This document shows positions 1-12,496 of a stretch of DNA of 64,000 bases, piece by piece. A program made the translations under genes and the position numbers. Origin of the DNA: Tomocerus qinae. Lineage: Eukaryota > Arthropoda > Collembola > Entomobryomorpha > Tomoceridae. A model generated the notes under the pieces. It searched no databases. It saw only the letters and a list, made by a program, of their open reading frames with translations, and was not told the DNA's origin. The DNA lies in NCBI GenBank assembly GCA_020055645.1, contig CM034546.1:15562001-15626000 (forward strand), given 5' to 3'. Position 1 is the first letter of the stretch; every line of letters starts with the position of its first letter.

Positions 1-1100
1 TCGAATTTATTCGAAGAGGTCGAATTTATTCGTTATTCGACGATGGTCGAATTTATTCGTTATTCGACGATGGTCGAATTTATTCGTTATTCGACGATGG
101 TCGAATTTATTCTAATATGGTCTAATTTATTCGAAGATGGTCGAATTTATTCGAAGATGGTCGAATTTATTCGAAGTTGGTCGAATTTATTCGAAGATGG
201 TCGAATTTATTCGAAGATGGTCGAATTTATTCGAAGATGGTCGAATTTATTCGAAGATGGTCGAATTTATTCGTAGATGGTCGAATTTATTCGAAGATGG
301 TCGAATTTATTCGAAGATGGTCGAATTTATTCGAAGTTGGTCGAATTTATTCGAAGATGGTCGAAGTTATTCGAAGATGGTCGAATTTATTCGAAGATGG
401 TCGAATTTATTCGTAGATGGTCGAATTTATTCGAAGATGGTCGAATTTATTCGAAGATGGTCGAATTTATTCGAAGATGGTCGAATTTATTCGAAGATGG
501 TCGAATTTATTCGAAGATGGTCGAATTTATTCGAAGATGGTCGAATTTATTCGAAGATGGTCGAATTTATTTGTAGATGGTCGAATTTATTCGAAGAGGT
601 CGAATTTATTCGTTATTCGACGATGGTCGAATTTATTCGTTATTCGACGATGGTCGAATTTATTCGTTATTCGACGATGGTCGAATTTATTCTAATATGG
701 TCTAATTTATTTGAAGATGGTCGAGTTTATTCGAAGATGCCGGAATTTATTTGAAGAAGGTCGTATTTATTCGAAGATGGTCGAATTTATTCGAAGATGG
801 TCGAATTTATTCGAAGATGGTCGAATTTATTCGAAGTTGGTCGAATTTATTCGAAGATGGTCGAAGTTATTCGAAGATGGTCGAATTTATTCGAAGTTGG
901 TCGAATTTATTCGAAGATGGTCGAAGTTATTCGAAGATGGTCGAATTTATTCGAAGATGGTCGAATTTATTCGTAGATGGTCGAATTTATTCGAAGATGG
1001 TCGAATTTATTCGAAGATGGTCGAATTTATTCGAAGATGGTCGAATTTATTCGAAGATGGTCGAATTTATTTGTAGATGGTCGAATTTATTCGAATTTCG
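1..1100. repeat. 20-bp satellite array with a 580-bp higher-order repeat
   Basis: The monomer is TCGAATTTATTCGAAGATGG, repeated about 55 times with point variants and beginning before the window. It contains a near-palindromic core around TCGAATTTATTCGA. A distinctive variant block (…GAGGTCG… then units with TTCGTTATTCGACG, then TTCTAATATGG) appears at about 14-120 and again at about 594-710. This gives a higher-order period of 580 bp, or 29 monomers. All forward frames are open only because the monomers are almost stop-free, so this is not a protein gene. Confidence 0.97.
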
Positions 1101-2279
1101 GGCATTTTCGATAGTGGCCGTTGAATTGATATGAATGTCAGCTGTTGGTTGTATCCACTTCCAAGTAATTCGGTAGTGCAATAATAGTATGTCGGGTCTT
1201 AACTTTTGTGGCCGCCGGGTCCAACAGTCACTGACTTAAGAGTGCTTTGGCTCCGGCTTTTGTGAGTGTGTGAGAGAAAGGAAAGCGAAGCAAGCGATGC
1301 GATGAGCCATCGAGCTACGCCAGGACAGGACATTGAAAGTCCCAATAGAAGTAGTAATAATAATAATATTTACTTTTTTAATATTTAGAACTTGAGTTTT
1401 TTAAATCACGAAAACTACCTACAATTTCTTCACCGTCTCTTTTTATTTGTTGAATTTGTACTAGATACTTGTATATCAATTATTTCATTAAGTCTTTAAA
1501 ATGAAATTTATAAATTTGTATTTTGTCTCTAATAATGCAAGCGTAGCAAACACTGTGAGTTATAACAGAATCGTGGGACTTACCGACACTTCTGAGTGCT
1601 CCGAGTCGTGCATCCTTTAATACGACTCAAAGTCATTTGCTGTATCCCTTCATTCGTGCAAATAGTATAGTAATAGCACATGTAGCATAATACATAATTA
1701 TAGCGTAATAAATAAAGCTATTTGCATCTATACCAAATGTATCTAGAGGTATAGATATAATTGGTATAGGCCATACCATGGAGATGATATTTTCACCAAG
1801 TTTCTATCTGAGTTATTATTTCGAACTTAAACAATTTGAGTATATTTTACAACAGTACGATGAGCAGGCAGTGAAATAGGAAACCAATAATGAAATATAC
1901 GTTTTTAGCATCACTAGCGTTGGAATCATTTATATAACATATGAGTAAATTAAATATGAGTATATGAAATCAATTGTAAATAGGAATAAATTCTTTGTAC
2001 AACCACATTTAACGTTGTAGTTCTTTATTTTGTTTACGTACAATCGTGGTAGGATAAACTATTAAATTTAATGAATTATAATGTCCCTTTTGTCCAATTA
2101 AGTGAAGAGTTTACTCTTTAAGGCTTTTATTGTGCTTTTGTAAACTGCTTGCCACGTACCTGTCATAAAAAAAGATAATTTTAATTAGGTAGTCTGCGTA
2201 ATTCAAGTAAATAAATAATGGTAGATATTCTATGATACATACATATCATAGTCTATTTAAAGTATGAGTAGAATAGATG
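1101..2279. other. Intergenic; possible SINE-like segment near 1110-1366
   Basis: No gene is seen. The first 260 bases are more GC-rich than their surroundings and end in a (TAA)n-like run near 1350-1366. Such a tail is typical of the 3' end of a short non-LTR element, but no tRNA-type promoter boxes are recognised. The remainder is AT-rich with no recognisable structure. Confidence 0.3.
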
Positions 2280-3455
2280 CTAAAATGAGTCAACCTGTTG
2301 GATATCACGAAGTAAAACCTTTTCCCCAGGTTTCCGATTCCTAATTAAATCTTGAAGGGCTAAACAACCACTGCCTGCATCCTTTTCTGTGACAAAAAAC
2401 AAGGTTGTAGATGCAAAAGATGCCTCCAATGATCCAGAAGTATCGGTTGAGGCAGTGTTGTCAAAGGATTCATAAGTCTTTCCTCCCCATTCTGGAAGAT
2501 TTTTTAGATGATCAATAACTTTTTCAGATGTCCATCCTGGTCTACTAAAAGTAGCTTTGGCACTCCAGTCAGTATAAAAGTTTTCTTCTTCAGCATACAA
2601 GGAGCAAGCCATTAAATGTTGAAATTTAGGTACCGTTATTGTTTTTGAAACGGTTATGTTTCTATCACTCTTAAATCCAACTGTTCCGCTTTGTTCTAAG
2701 TAATTACTGTTGTCAGCAGAAACACCACCGCCCAAGAAGAACAAACTTGCAGGACTTATATCAATCGACCCTTCCCAATTGACACTTGAGACAAACGCAT
2801 AACTTTCTGATACTGTTTGTTGGTGGGAAATAGTCAATGAGACGTCTGTATCTGCCATATTTTCAATTTCTTGAATGCCGAGAATCTTAAAAGAAGGTTC
2901 TGGTTCATTTTCGTAATTTATTTCTGACAGAACCATGCTGAGGCCCAATGAGTAGGATACGAGAATATAATAATCATTTTCTGGAATCTCTTCAAAGCCT
3001 TTTTTAGAATTTACTATATACATTTTTTTATTCTGGAAATCAACTGAACCTGGCAAATTTCCAATATCCGTTGCCGTTCGTCCGACGTAAGTACCAGAAT
3101 TTGTAGAGGCTTTAATCGCAAAGTCAGTGATGTTAATATTTCTGTTTGATTCTTTGGTCCAGGACAATGTGCATTTAAGGGGATTTGTTAATATCTCGTA
3201 CGAATATTTGCGCCTGACAGATCCTCCTGAAATAATATAGCCTTCAGAGTTATTGTAATCCAATCTGCCTAAAATATAGCTACTTCCAACTCTAACCCGA
3301 ATGACGTAATGAAGCCCGGCAGTTGTAGCAACTGCCAAATTTGGTATTTGTAAGTCACCACCACTTGCTACCCAACTTAATTCACATTTTCCATGCCCAC
3401 CACTACAGATTTGGACAACAGTTAAAACTACAGATAATCTTGTCAAAAGAAACAT
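2280..3455 (-). CDS. Natterin-like secreted protein (DM9 repeats + aerolysin-type domain), intact
   Basis: Single-exon reading frame of 391 residues. Residues 1-19 form a hydrophobic signal peptide. Residues about 24-165 form two DM9 (DUF3421) repeats, shown by the family pattern of a C-x-x-x-W opening, IPNLAV at 37, ILGRLD at 61 and YEILTNP at 86-92, followed by a second C-x-L-S-W opening. Residues about 170-370 match the aerolysin/natterin part of the paralogues in this window, including the shared ACS…NFYTDWSAKATF segment and the PGW turn. DM9 repeats are known as sugar-binding modules, and aerolysin folds insert beta-barrel pores in membranes. A secreted lectin-type pore former is therefore inferred, while target and partner are unknown. 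It is divergent from the gene at 4187. The frame looks whole. Confidence 0.85.
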   Translation of the reverse strand: MFLLTRLSVVLTVVQICSGGHGKCELSWVASGGDLQIPNLAVATTAGLHYVIRVRVGSSYILGRLDYNNSEGYIISGGSVRRKYSYEILTNPLKCTLSWTKESNRNINITDFAIKASTNSGTYVGRTATDIGNLPGSVDFQNKKMYIVNSKKGFEEIPENDYYILVSYSLGLSMVLSEINYENEPEPSFKILGIQEIENMADTDVSLTISHQQTVSESYAFVSSVNWEGSIDISPASLFFLGGGVSADNSNYLEQSGTVGFKSDRNITVSKTITVPKFQHLMACSLYAEEENFYTDWSAKATFSRPGWTSEKVIDHLKNLPEWGGKTYESFDNTASTDTSGSLEASFASTTLFFVTEKDAGSGCLALQDLIRNRKPGEKVLLRDIQQVDSF

Positions 3456-4186
3456 AATGGCTTAAATTAAATAATGTCCATGTACAACAGAGTATTGATG
3501 AATATTAAGTAATGTTCCAAGCCTTATTTTAAGATCAGACAAATGCTATTCACAACGGACGTAGGCTACAAAGTATAATAATCTGAAGTTTAGCCCACTA
3601 AGTTTTGCTGTTGATTAGATTGTACTGTTAATAAGGGTTTAAAATACAGCAATAGGGTGTAATATAATTAAGGGGAAGTTTACAGAAGCATTTAAACCAT
3701 GTAAGTGATAGCTTATAATAATAGTCGATTGTAATCCATAATTCCATTATACATTTTTCATGTAATAAAAATCAAAAGTATGTGTTTAAAGTTCACCTCA
3801 AACCAAGTAAATAGGACATTTCAAGAAAATTTTTATTTCAAAAAAAATTAGCTTTAAAAACGGGTCACTAAATCCTGTTTTTTGCAATCGTTCATGATCC
3901 CAAAAAATTTAGTCTCCATTTGCAACCGAGGCATCCTTAAAAATAATCAGCCTATACAGATAAAATGGCTTTGGCACTTGATAATGTAAATACCCAGATA
4001 CATGGAGTTTACAGCAACAAATCTACATGTGCATTAAATTTTATAGCTTTGCCATACCCATTACGCTGAATACTTATTTGCTAACCACTCAAAAGAACTT
4101 GTTTGCATTTGCGGCTGGCATGTTTATTCATTTTATGTAGCAAACTTAGTTTTGTACTACATAAAACACGTTTTAACTAAACAATT
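3456..4186. promoter_or_regulatory. Divergent intergenic region between two natterin-like genes
   Basis: This 731-bp AT-rich stretch separates two head-to-head natterin-like genes, so it should hold both promoters. I see no clear TATA box in it and no repeat. Confidence 0.4.
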
Positions 4187-5425
4187 ATGAAAATCTACAT
4201 TAAAATCTTCGTCATACTTTTGGTGGCTGAATTTTCGATCAAGGATACCAATTGTCAAAAGCTTCCGTGTATTTTAAAATGGGTGGAGCACAGCAAAGGA
4301 GACAAACTACCTGATAATGTAGTTTATACGGTCAAGGAAAAGTTCCTTGTGGCCCGGTCTTCAGTTTCTTCAGGTTTCAATCGTGTGAAAGTAATAGGCA
4401 GTGTTGAATTGCCCGACCAAAAAGGATATTTTCCTGTCAATAAACATGTATCGCTATTTTACGAAATACTAACAAATCCTGGCAATTGTATTTTGAACTG
4501 GGTTTCTTACGATCATGAAGATGTTGACCTGCTAAAAGTTCCTAGTGACAGTTCAGCTCGATATTATGTCGGTATGGGAAAGTCGAGCAAAACTTTAGAA
4601 AATAGTTTCGTTTCTGGGTCCGTGGTTGGAAATGGAATATTGGAAATTTCTGTAAAAGGTGGATACGATACAATTCCCCAGGATGATCTGTGTTTTCTTG
4701 TGTCTAAGCAGCACGGACTTTCGCTAGAAATAACGGATACAGTGTTTGCTAATGATCCAATGGAAAGAAATGAGATGATGAGCATTGACCAAATTTTTAA
4801 TCCTACATCTGCCACAGTAACTCACACCGTAACGCACGCCAAACTCTTTTCTGAACGATATAAATTCTACTCCACTTATTCAGTGTCAGTGACGATATCC
4901 ATAAAATGGAATTTTTGTATCAATTCATTTTTATGCATCGAAATTCCATTATTGGACTTGCCTATTCTTGACCAGGTTAGTGCTCCAGTAAAAATTGAAA
5001 AAAGTTCTGACAAAATGGTATCTATAACAAGGGAAGTAAAAGTACCACCTTTCAAATCTGTCGAAATATGCACCATACTAGCAGCTACTGGTGATTTCGA
5101 ATCAAATTTCACTGCTAAAGCAAAATTTACCTACCCTGGGAAAACATTTCAAGAAGTTGTTCAAATTGTTAAAAAGCAGCCTGGTTGGGAAAACAAGGAA
5201 TTCTCACCTTTTGGAGACACGGCAATAACAACCATTGATGGGCATTTTGAAGGCATCGCTGTTATGGGGACTAAATTCTTTGTGTCTGATTCAGAAAATG
5301 CAAACTTTTGTAAAAATATAAACCAGTATTTCGAAGAACGAAATCGAGCAAAGAAAAATCAAATCTGGACCAGAGAGAATTCTGGGGAAGAAAATAGATT
5401 TATGTTACAATTACTGCAGGAATAA
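4187..5425 (+). CDS. Natterin-like secreted protein (DM9 repeats + aerolysin-type domain), intact
   Basis: Single-exon frame of 412 residues. The N-terminus has a hydrophobic stretch with a likely cleavage after the Cys near residue 23. The DM9 pair begins at LPCILKWVE (26-34) and carries YEILTNP at 92-98. The second repeat opens CILNWV at 101-106. The C-terminal half has the conserved IxQIFN…TVTHTVTHAK segment that starts the aerolysin-type region in all paralogues here, then a Ser-rich stretch where the membrane hairpin would lie, then PPFKSVEICTIL and FTYPGK. The last 30 residues are charged and not conserved. The start is the first ATG before the signal peptide. Role inferred as for its paralogues: extracellular carbohydrate recognition with membrane permeabilisation. 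Confidence 0.85.
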   Translation: MKIYIKIFVILLVAEFSIKDTNCQKLPCILKWVEHSKGDKLPDNVVYTVKEKFLVARSSVSSGFNRVKVIGSVELPDQKGYFPVNKHVSLFYEILTNPGNCILNWVSYDHEDVDLLKVPSDSSARYYVGMGKSSKTLENSFVSGSVVGNGILEISVKGGYDTIPQDDLCFLVSKQHGLSLEITDTVFANDPMERNEMMSIDQIFNPTSATVTHTVTHAKLFSERYKFYSTYSVSVTISIKWNFCINSFLCIEIPLLDLPILDQVSAPVKIEKSSDKMVSITREVKVPPFKSVEICTILAATGDFESNFTAKAKFTYPGKTFQEVVQIVKKQPGWENKEFSPFGDTAITTIDGHFEGIAVMGTKFFVSDSENANFCKNINQYFEERNRAKKNQIWTRENSGEENRFMLQLLQE

Positions 5426-5627
5426 TCATCATATTTAATTTTTCTTTGTTTCTTCTTTTTCTCGGATTAGATTAATAATTTTATTCGGGGTAGGGTTTAT
5501 GCCCAGTCTTGTTTAAGAATTAAGAAGCTAAAGAAATTAAGAATTATTGGGTAAATTGTTCCGAAGTAACTGGTAGTAAGTAACTAGTAAGTTCCAAAAT
5601 TGAATCAAATTTGTAAATATTATGTTC

Positions 5628-5633
5628 AATAAA
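5628..5633 (+). promoter_or_regulatory. AATAAA polyadenylation signal
   Basis: Canonical hexamer about 200 bases past the stop of the natterin-like gene at 4187-5425, on the same strand. No better candidate lies closer. Confidence 0.6.
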
Positions 5634-5930
5634 GTGTAGTAAAATGATAAGAAGTCAGGAACTCACAATTTATTATTTTTCCAAAATATAATGGCATATA
5701 TATTTTCTAAATATCAATTTTCCATTATTTGATATGATTTGACAAAAAATTAAATCTTTAGTCATTTATTTATAAAATGTTAAACCACAGCAATACGACG
5801 TAAAACTGTAGTAGCAACAGCCATTTTGTGACGGCATGGCATCACTTAATAATTCATGCACCTCAAGTATTACATGTTTCATTCTTATAATGAATTCATC
5901 ACACGAAAAAACTTTGTAGTTAATCAATGG

Positions 5931-7366
5931 TATATGTTACCTAATGTAGTGTTAGCTTATGTTTCCTAATCTAGTGTTGGTTTTTGTTACTTAATGTAGT
6001 GTTGGCTTCTGTTACCTAATGTAGTGTTGGCTTATGTTTCCTAATCTAATGTTGGCTTTTGTTACCTAATGTAGTGTTGGCTTCTGTTACCTAATGTAGT
6101 GTTGGCTTATGTTACCTAATCTAGTGTTGGCTTTTGTTACCTAATCTAGTGTTGGCTTTTGTTACCTAATGTAGTGTTGGCTTATGTTACCTAATGTAGT
6201 GTTGGCTTATATTATCTAATGTAGTGTTGGCTGATGTTACCTAATGTAGTGTTGGCTTATGTTACCTAATGTAGTGTTGGCTTATATTACCTAATGTAGT
6301 GTTGGCTTTTGTTACCTAATGTAGTGTTGGCTTATGTTTCCTAATGTAGTGTTGGCTTATATTATCTAATGTAGTGTTGGCTTATGTTACCTAATGTAGT
6401 GTTGGCTTATGTTACCTAATGTAGTGTTGGCTTATGTTACCTAATGTAGTGTTGGCTTATGTTACCTAATGTAGTGTTGGCTTATGTTACCTAATGTAGT
6501 GTTGGCTTATATTACCTAATGTAGTGTTGGCTGATGTTACCTAATGTAGTGTTGGCTTATGTTACCTAATGTAGTGTTGGCTTATATTCCCTAATGTAGT
6601 GTTGGCTTTTGTTACCTAATGTAGTGTTGGCTTATGTTTCCTAATGTAGTGTTGGCTTATGTTACCTAATGTAGGGTTGCTTTTTGTTACCTAATGTAGG
6701 GTTGCTTTTTGTTACCTAATGTAGTGTTGGCTTTATGTTACCTAATGTAGTGTTGGCTTTATGTTACCTAATGTAGTGTTGGCTTATATTATCTAATGTA
6801 GTGTTGGCTTATGTTTCCTAATGTAGTGTTGGCTTATGTCACCTAATGTAGTGTTGGTTTTTGTTACTTAATGTAGTGTTGGCTTATGTTCCCTAATGTA
6901 GTGTTGGCTTATGTTATCTAATTTAGTGTTTGCTTATGTTACCTAATGTAGTGTTTTCTTTTGCTACCTAATGTAGTGTTGGCTTATGTTACTTAATGTA
7001 GTGTTGGCTTATGTTACCTAATGTAGTGTTGGCTTCTGTTACCTAATGTAGTGTTGGCTTATGTTACCTAATCTAGTGTTGGCTTTTGTTACCTAATGTA
7101 GTGTTGGCTTATGTTACCTAATGTAGTGTTGGCTTATATTATCTAATGTAGTGTTGGCTGATGTTACCTAATGTAGTGTTGGCTTATGTTACCTAATGTA
7201 GTGTTGGCTTATATTACCTAATGTAGTGTTGGCTTTTGTTACCTAATGTAGTGTTGGCTTATGTTTCCTAATGTAGTGTTGGCTTATGTTAACTAATGTA
7301 CTATTGGCTTATGTTACCTAATGTAGTGTTGGCTTATGTTACCTAATGTACTATTGGCTCATTTTA
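5931..7366. repeat. 25-bp satellite (TGTTACCTAATGTAGTG core)
   Basis: About 57 tandem copies of a 25-bp unit built from TGTTACCTAATGTAGTG followed by TTGGCTTA, with scattered single-base variants and two 26-bp copies near 6728-6780. A related array (16048-17250) lies in the same relative position beside the second copy of the neighbouring gene. It is non-coding. Confidence 0.97.
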
Positions 7367-9865
7367 TATGCGTTTAATTTATATTAAGTCCAGGTCTTCA
7401 ATATTGGGATTTTTTATGATTTTAATTATGAATTAGAAGTTTGAAAATACCAATTGTATTTTACGATTGCCAACAATTGCGCAAATTTATTCAATGATGT
7501 AGTTGCAATAAGACGTATTTTATGCAACTGTAATTGTTTGAGCGTTAATATTATTTATTAAACCCATTTTATGTGGTCCTGTTTAAATTCAGTTTTATGA
7601 AAATGTCAAAAGTCATTTTTTATAATTCTTCATCCTCAAGCGTCGTTGTTTTTTGCTTTTTATGCTTTTACTAATTTCCAAACATTTGTCGTTATTTAAG
7701 TCACCGACAATAAATTGAGAGCTGATTGCAAAGGATGCCCTTATGTGTCCTTTGATTGGAACCAAGACTCTGTCTCCTTGAATGTAAGCATTTGCAACCC
7801 CTGTACTACGTAACTTTTCCAATATTTTATCTGGTGACCAACTAGGTAGAGAATAAATTCCTGTTGCGTCGTAATCACTGTAAAAGTTTTCTTTTAGATG
7901 TAGCACAGAGCAAGCGCGAACTGTAGAGAAAGGTTCAACACTAAAACTTAGCGAAAGTGTAATGTTTGTTTCCGTCTCCGTTGTAACTGTAGTTGTTTCA
8001 GTTCGACTATATGATTGTGATGCAGAAATCTGTTTCCCTTTAAAAAATCCGTTGTAACCCCAAGAATTCGTTTCCGATGAAAAGTACGTTTTTGAAACAG
8101 AAACTTCGGTTACCTCCAACACATTTCTTGCATGAGACACGGACTGTGAAATTGTAGCTGGCGAGTTGTTATGAATTTCGTCAACAGTTAAAAAATCTGG
8201 TGCATCGTCATCGCCTTCATTATGAAAAATGAAATCAGTTACTAATAAACTAAGACCTTTGGAATATGACACAAGGTACTGAAAGTCTTTTGTAAATATT
8301 CTTTCTGTGTCTGAATCGATTGCTATGGATAAGTTCCCTCTCAGTATTCCCCCACAAAGCCATTGTCTGCTGTCTTGTAGTTGCACTCTGCCAATGTAAG
8401 TTGTTTCTGCATCAGAAGTGACTGATATCCTGAAATTAGGATCTATATCTGTCCAAACGGCAATACAATCATGCGGGTTAGTGAGAATTTTAAATTCAAG
8501 TGGTGATATTACTGAGGATGAATTTAGAAAAAGTCCGATTTGTAATTCAACATCGTAACGGCCAATAATTAGTTTGTTGTTCACTTGGTAAGAAATAATG
8601 TACTGTTTAGTCTCTTCATGTCCGTTTCCTAATATATAATATATAATGTGTTAATGACATTTAAAAAGGCATATTATATTAATTATTTGTTGGTAACTAT
8701 AATAATATTTCAAACCATGAGCTGGAATAGCCTTTTCATTCACTTCAGAATTCACGCTCATTTCCTCCCATACCAAATGACATGGAAGTCTTTTGTCTTC
8801 GCAAGTTACCCCTCCGAGTAAGTAAACAAAGATCACAATAAAAATTTGTTTGCAAAAATTGGCAGTCATCTTTTTCTACAACTTGGATTTATTCTATTTA
8901 GTTTCGTATGTGATAAAGGACTAAAAATCGAAATCTTGTATTCCACTCCACGGTACATGAAAATTTCATCACCTCCAACTATTGTGTTCAATTACATTTA
9001 TCTATGTGTTGAGCTTAATATTATCAAACCAGACTATTAAAGCATTATCAGAGTATAATGTGGGCACACTGTGAATGGATTTTTAATATACTACGGGCCA
9101 TAAATGCTGTGAATTAACCAAAAGGTCTGACAGATAACGAAATCGATTTTTGGCGTTTTAGATCGCCTGAGTAAGGCAGCTTATAGAACTACACAGTCCG
9201 CCCGTTGAAACGATAACTATTGAACGCAACATGACGAAAGTTAACCAAACTTGACGGAAACAATGCACATGGTTCGGTGATGAACCAATCATTTGGTTCA
9301 AATTGGACCATAGCTTACTGAAATACATTTTGTCTTCATTTTGAAAGTCAAAGTAGAAAATGGGTATTAAAAATTTGGATGTCGTTCGCTACAAATTGTG
9401 AGCAACTACTTTTTACACCGTCTCTAAAAAACTTTAGATTTCATGATAAAGCAAATAAAATCGGAAAATGCCGCATGCCGGTTATAGGAACGAAATAAAT
9501 ACATTTTCTATTTCTTTTTATGAGTCAGTATTAACCAATTTTGATTTTTTAAATTTTGACGGACAAAATTAAACAATTTTGATGTGCCTGATTTTGATAC
9601 CCAATAACAGTCCACAGCCACGTACCTAGAAATTTGTTCAAGGGGGACGCAACCAAAAATATTGACAAAAACAATATATTTTGGCCTTTTTTGAGAAAAA
9701 GCTTCTCTTATTCTCAGATTTAAGGATGAGCGCTGTGCCCTCCTACTGAATACGTGCTTACCAGTCAAGTTTTGTCTTCTGTGGGTTTTGATACTTAATA
9801 TTAACCAAATTTGATTTTCTGTGGATTTTAATACTTAAATATTAATCAAATTTGAATTTCTTTGA
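7367..9865. repeat. Segmental duplication, copy 1
   Basis: This 2.5-kb segment aligns almost base for base with 17516-20045. The match covers 3' flank, the two-exon natterin-like gene, its intron and about 1 kb upstream of it. Both copies abut related satellites on their left. The upstream part (9500-9870) contains a degenerate short tandem repeat of the type TTAATATTAACCAAATTTGA. No gene other than the natterin-like one is seen in it. Confidence 0.9.
7613..8869 (-). CDS. Natterin-like secreted protein, two exons, intact
   Basis: Exon 1 is 8716-8869 and exon 2 is 7613-8628, with an 87-bp GT-AG intron in phase 1. The spliced product is 389 residues. Residues 1-23 are a signal peptide. The DM9 region starts at LPCHLVWEE, and the splice restores the family segment AIPAHG joined to NGHEETKQY and then LIIGRYD. 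ILTNPHDC marks the join to the second DM9 repeat. The aerolysin-type half includes a Ser/Thr-rich alternating stretch (SYSRTETTTVTTETETN), as expected for the membrane-inserting hairpin, followed by VRACSVL and NFYSDYDATG. The last 15 residues are very basic. A secreted, membrane-acting lectin-like protein is inferred. A near-identical broken duplicate lies at 17755-19017. Confidence 0.86.
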
Positions 9866-10119
9866 CATTTTGACAATTTGAAAATTTTATTGCATTAAGA
9901 AAATATATTGCACTTAAATATGTGTGTAGACATTGCGTGTGTCATTTAAGTTCATTCCCAAGTTGTGCGTAAATTTGTAGAGCTGAATATAGTAGCATAC
10001 AGAATTGAAATACATATTAAATCATCACCTTCTTCTTTGGTTGAAGGGCGATTCGACAGAAGTGCTAATTATACAAATGCCTTTCTTTAGTATTTCGTAA
10101 ATTTAATGTTAATTTTTAA

Positions 10120-11800
10120 AAAAAGCTGAAGCCTAATAATCTTGTTAAATCGATTTAAAATGTATATGTCACAATTATGGCCTCAAAACAGTAATAATGA
10201 TGAATAGATGTATAAAAATTGTAATTAATATAATATGAATAAATGTGTGTCATTGAGATTTTTTGATTCTGAAGATGCTAACTCGTGACAATACTTAAAT
10301 CTGGTAAGCTTTAAGTCTGACCAGTGATGTAATTTCTATGCTAAATATATGTTTGTGTGTCAATTATCTCATGGAAATAAACAATTTTTTTATAATATTT
10401 GATGCTTATGTGTATGCCTTAATTTTAATAATCATGATGAATCGGTTTTTAAGCTGTGTTACATACTTCCAAGTTTAGTGTAATATTTTGAATACTCAAG
10501 CTTCTAAACTATAATTTTTATTATGACAACATTTTACCTTAAGCCTAAAAGCTAATAATCATGATCAATTTATTTTAAAGCTGTGTTAGATGTGCTAAGT
10601 TGCGTAAATTTTGTAAATCTTAAAGGAGTTAATTATAATCATGACAATTAAGGGTTTTGTCGCAAAGTCCTAAAACATGACAATGATGAATTAATGGAAA
10701 TCTTTGTACCTATTATATAAACATTCTCAATGTTTTAATATGAAAATAGAATCTAATCAAAACAAACATTTTCTTCTTAAGCCCTAAATCCAACGTTTAT
10801 GGCAAAGCATGTAAACATAGTCAATATCTCGGAAAACCAGTTTGGGATATTTTAATCCTAAAAACCAGTTTACGGTTAATTTAATCGTAACTCGTAAACC
10901 ATCAAAATAATAAGATTGATGGGTTGATAAAGTGCTATTATATAAAAAATGTATGTCTGGTGTGGTAAATGCAAAAGAGTAAAAATATAATCAGTTATGA
11001 CAACATTTTATACTTAAACAATTTTCTCTGTAATCATGGATAATCTATGTAAAACCAAATCTCAAGAAACCTAGGTATTGCGTAAATTTCATGGTATTAA
11101 ATCACAATTAATTATCCTAACAATTTTACTCGGTCAAACCTGATGTTCTATATCCATTATCAAGATCAATATAACTAACAACCATTCTGCAAATCCATTT
11201 ATTGCATAAATCTTGAATACCTGAAGAGACTAAATTTACACTCATGCGAAAGGTTTCTCTTGCAAGCCTTTAACACATTCATCAATCATCAAAGTGAACG
11301 GTTGCTAAGTCATGAACGTCATAATTTAAATGCCAGCTTAGCAAAATATTATTAATCCTAATTATACATATATCAGTTGATTTTCTGCAAAGTCGGAATC
11401 CTAAATCCAATAATCATGACTGATTGGGGTATTTGGTTAAATGCGATGCTGAAGAACTCCAACTCCATGAATTGTAAATTGTAAAAGTTTTAATGGATCA
11501 TGTCACATTCGTTCAGTGGTATGACCTGATATAATAAAAGTGCCAAATTAATTTAAATGGTTTACATCTTAACTAATTCCCCAGTAAAATGATTTATGAA
11601 CTTTATTATTATGATAATGATATAGACATTAACTAGCATCAATTGTTGAATTTTATTTTCAATGGCAAACATTTAATCTGACCTAAAATGTACATGCACT
11701 GTAACAGATATTTCAATTGCATTTTACTAGTAATCAGATCATTAATTTCCAATAAAATATTATACTAATTAACATCTAGGTATAAAAATAATCTTCTGGT
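10120..11800. repeat. Degenerate AATCATGA-rich repeat block 1
   Basis: A diverged tandem family with a loose period of about 120-170 bp. Each unit carries AATCATGA(C/T), then often ATCGATTT or AATTTATTTTAAA, TGTGTTACAT and GTAAATTTTGTAAATCTTAA. Similar blocks lie at 14930-15945, 24500-26830 and 36720-37960. The part from about 10300 on is colinear with 25080-26600. No coding potential is seen. Confidence 0.75.
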
Positions 11801-11916
11801 TATTCTCATCTAATCTTCTCATTATTACCAATGCAACGCAACGCTAAAATATGAAATATTGATGCTTTTCTCTAATCAAAGCTTTTAATTCAAGACATTT
11901 TTAATTTGCTATTTAC

Positions 11917-12081
11917 CTATTTTATTTGACACCGAAATCGAATGTAGAGGAAGGTTTTCTCCTGTGTTGGTCTCCTTCCAGATCATTTTGCATGTAAGTG
12001 ATTTGTCGGACTTTGGAATTATTGATACACAGCTTTGTACACACAATAAAACGGCAATGCATTTAACGAAAAATTAAACAT
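11917..12081 (-). pseudogene. Natterin-like first-exon relic (fossil)
   Basis: This stretch aligns with the first exon of the natterin-like gene at 31154-33023 (its exon 1 at 32855-33023), and the flank beyond it aligns as well. No matching second exon lies within several kilobases to the left, so this is an isolated, broken fossil of a duplicated cassette. It lies head-to-head with the DNase II gene. Confidence 0.75.
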
Positions 12082-12496
12082 TTCACCAAATTTGAAATAT
12101 ATAAGTATGTTTATTATCTAAAGAGAGCTACAACAATGAATTGTGATGTATCGAAGTCCTACATTCAATGAAATTAAAGTAAGTTCATTGGCGGCTTAAC
12201 AAAATAAAGATTTTATAATAATTGAGGGGATTAGTGTTGTATTTATCAGTAGATTAATGTTTGTCAGATAGAATGACTAGCTCAGACAGGCCACAGAAGT
12301 CATCATAAAACATATCATTTTGCTGATAATTTTATTGAATAAAAGCCTCACACATTAAAATCCAGAAGTCATTAGCGTACCTTGAAGAATGTATAATGTA
12401 TAGTAAGCTAACAACCTGAGGATAGTCGAGCGACATCGTCTATTACATTAGTAACCTTTTTGTTTTAATTAAGGATTTCGTAATTTTCCTACAAGC
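12082..12496. promoter_or_regulatory. Divergent region between natterin relic exon and DNase II
   Basis: This 415-bp spacer is conserved with 33024-33295, which lies between the intact natterin-like first exon and the DNase II relic there. The conservation covers about 250 bases, including TAAGTTCATTGGCGG and GGATTAGTG. It would contain the DNase II promoter. No certain TATA box was identified. Confidence 0.45.

Noticed and set aside
43-1134. Open frames of up to 205 residues (MVEFIRRWSNLF repeats)
   Set aside because: These are translations of a 20-bp satellite in all three frames, with no conservation beyond the DNA unit.
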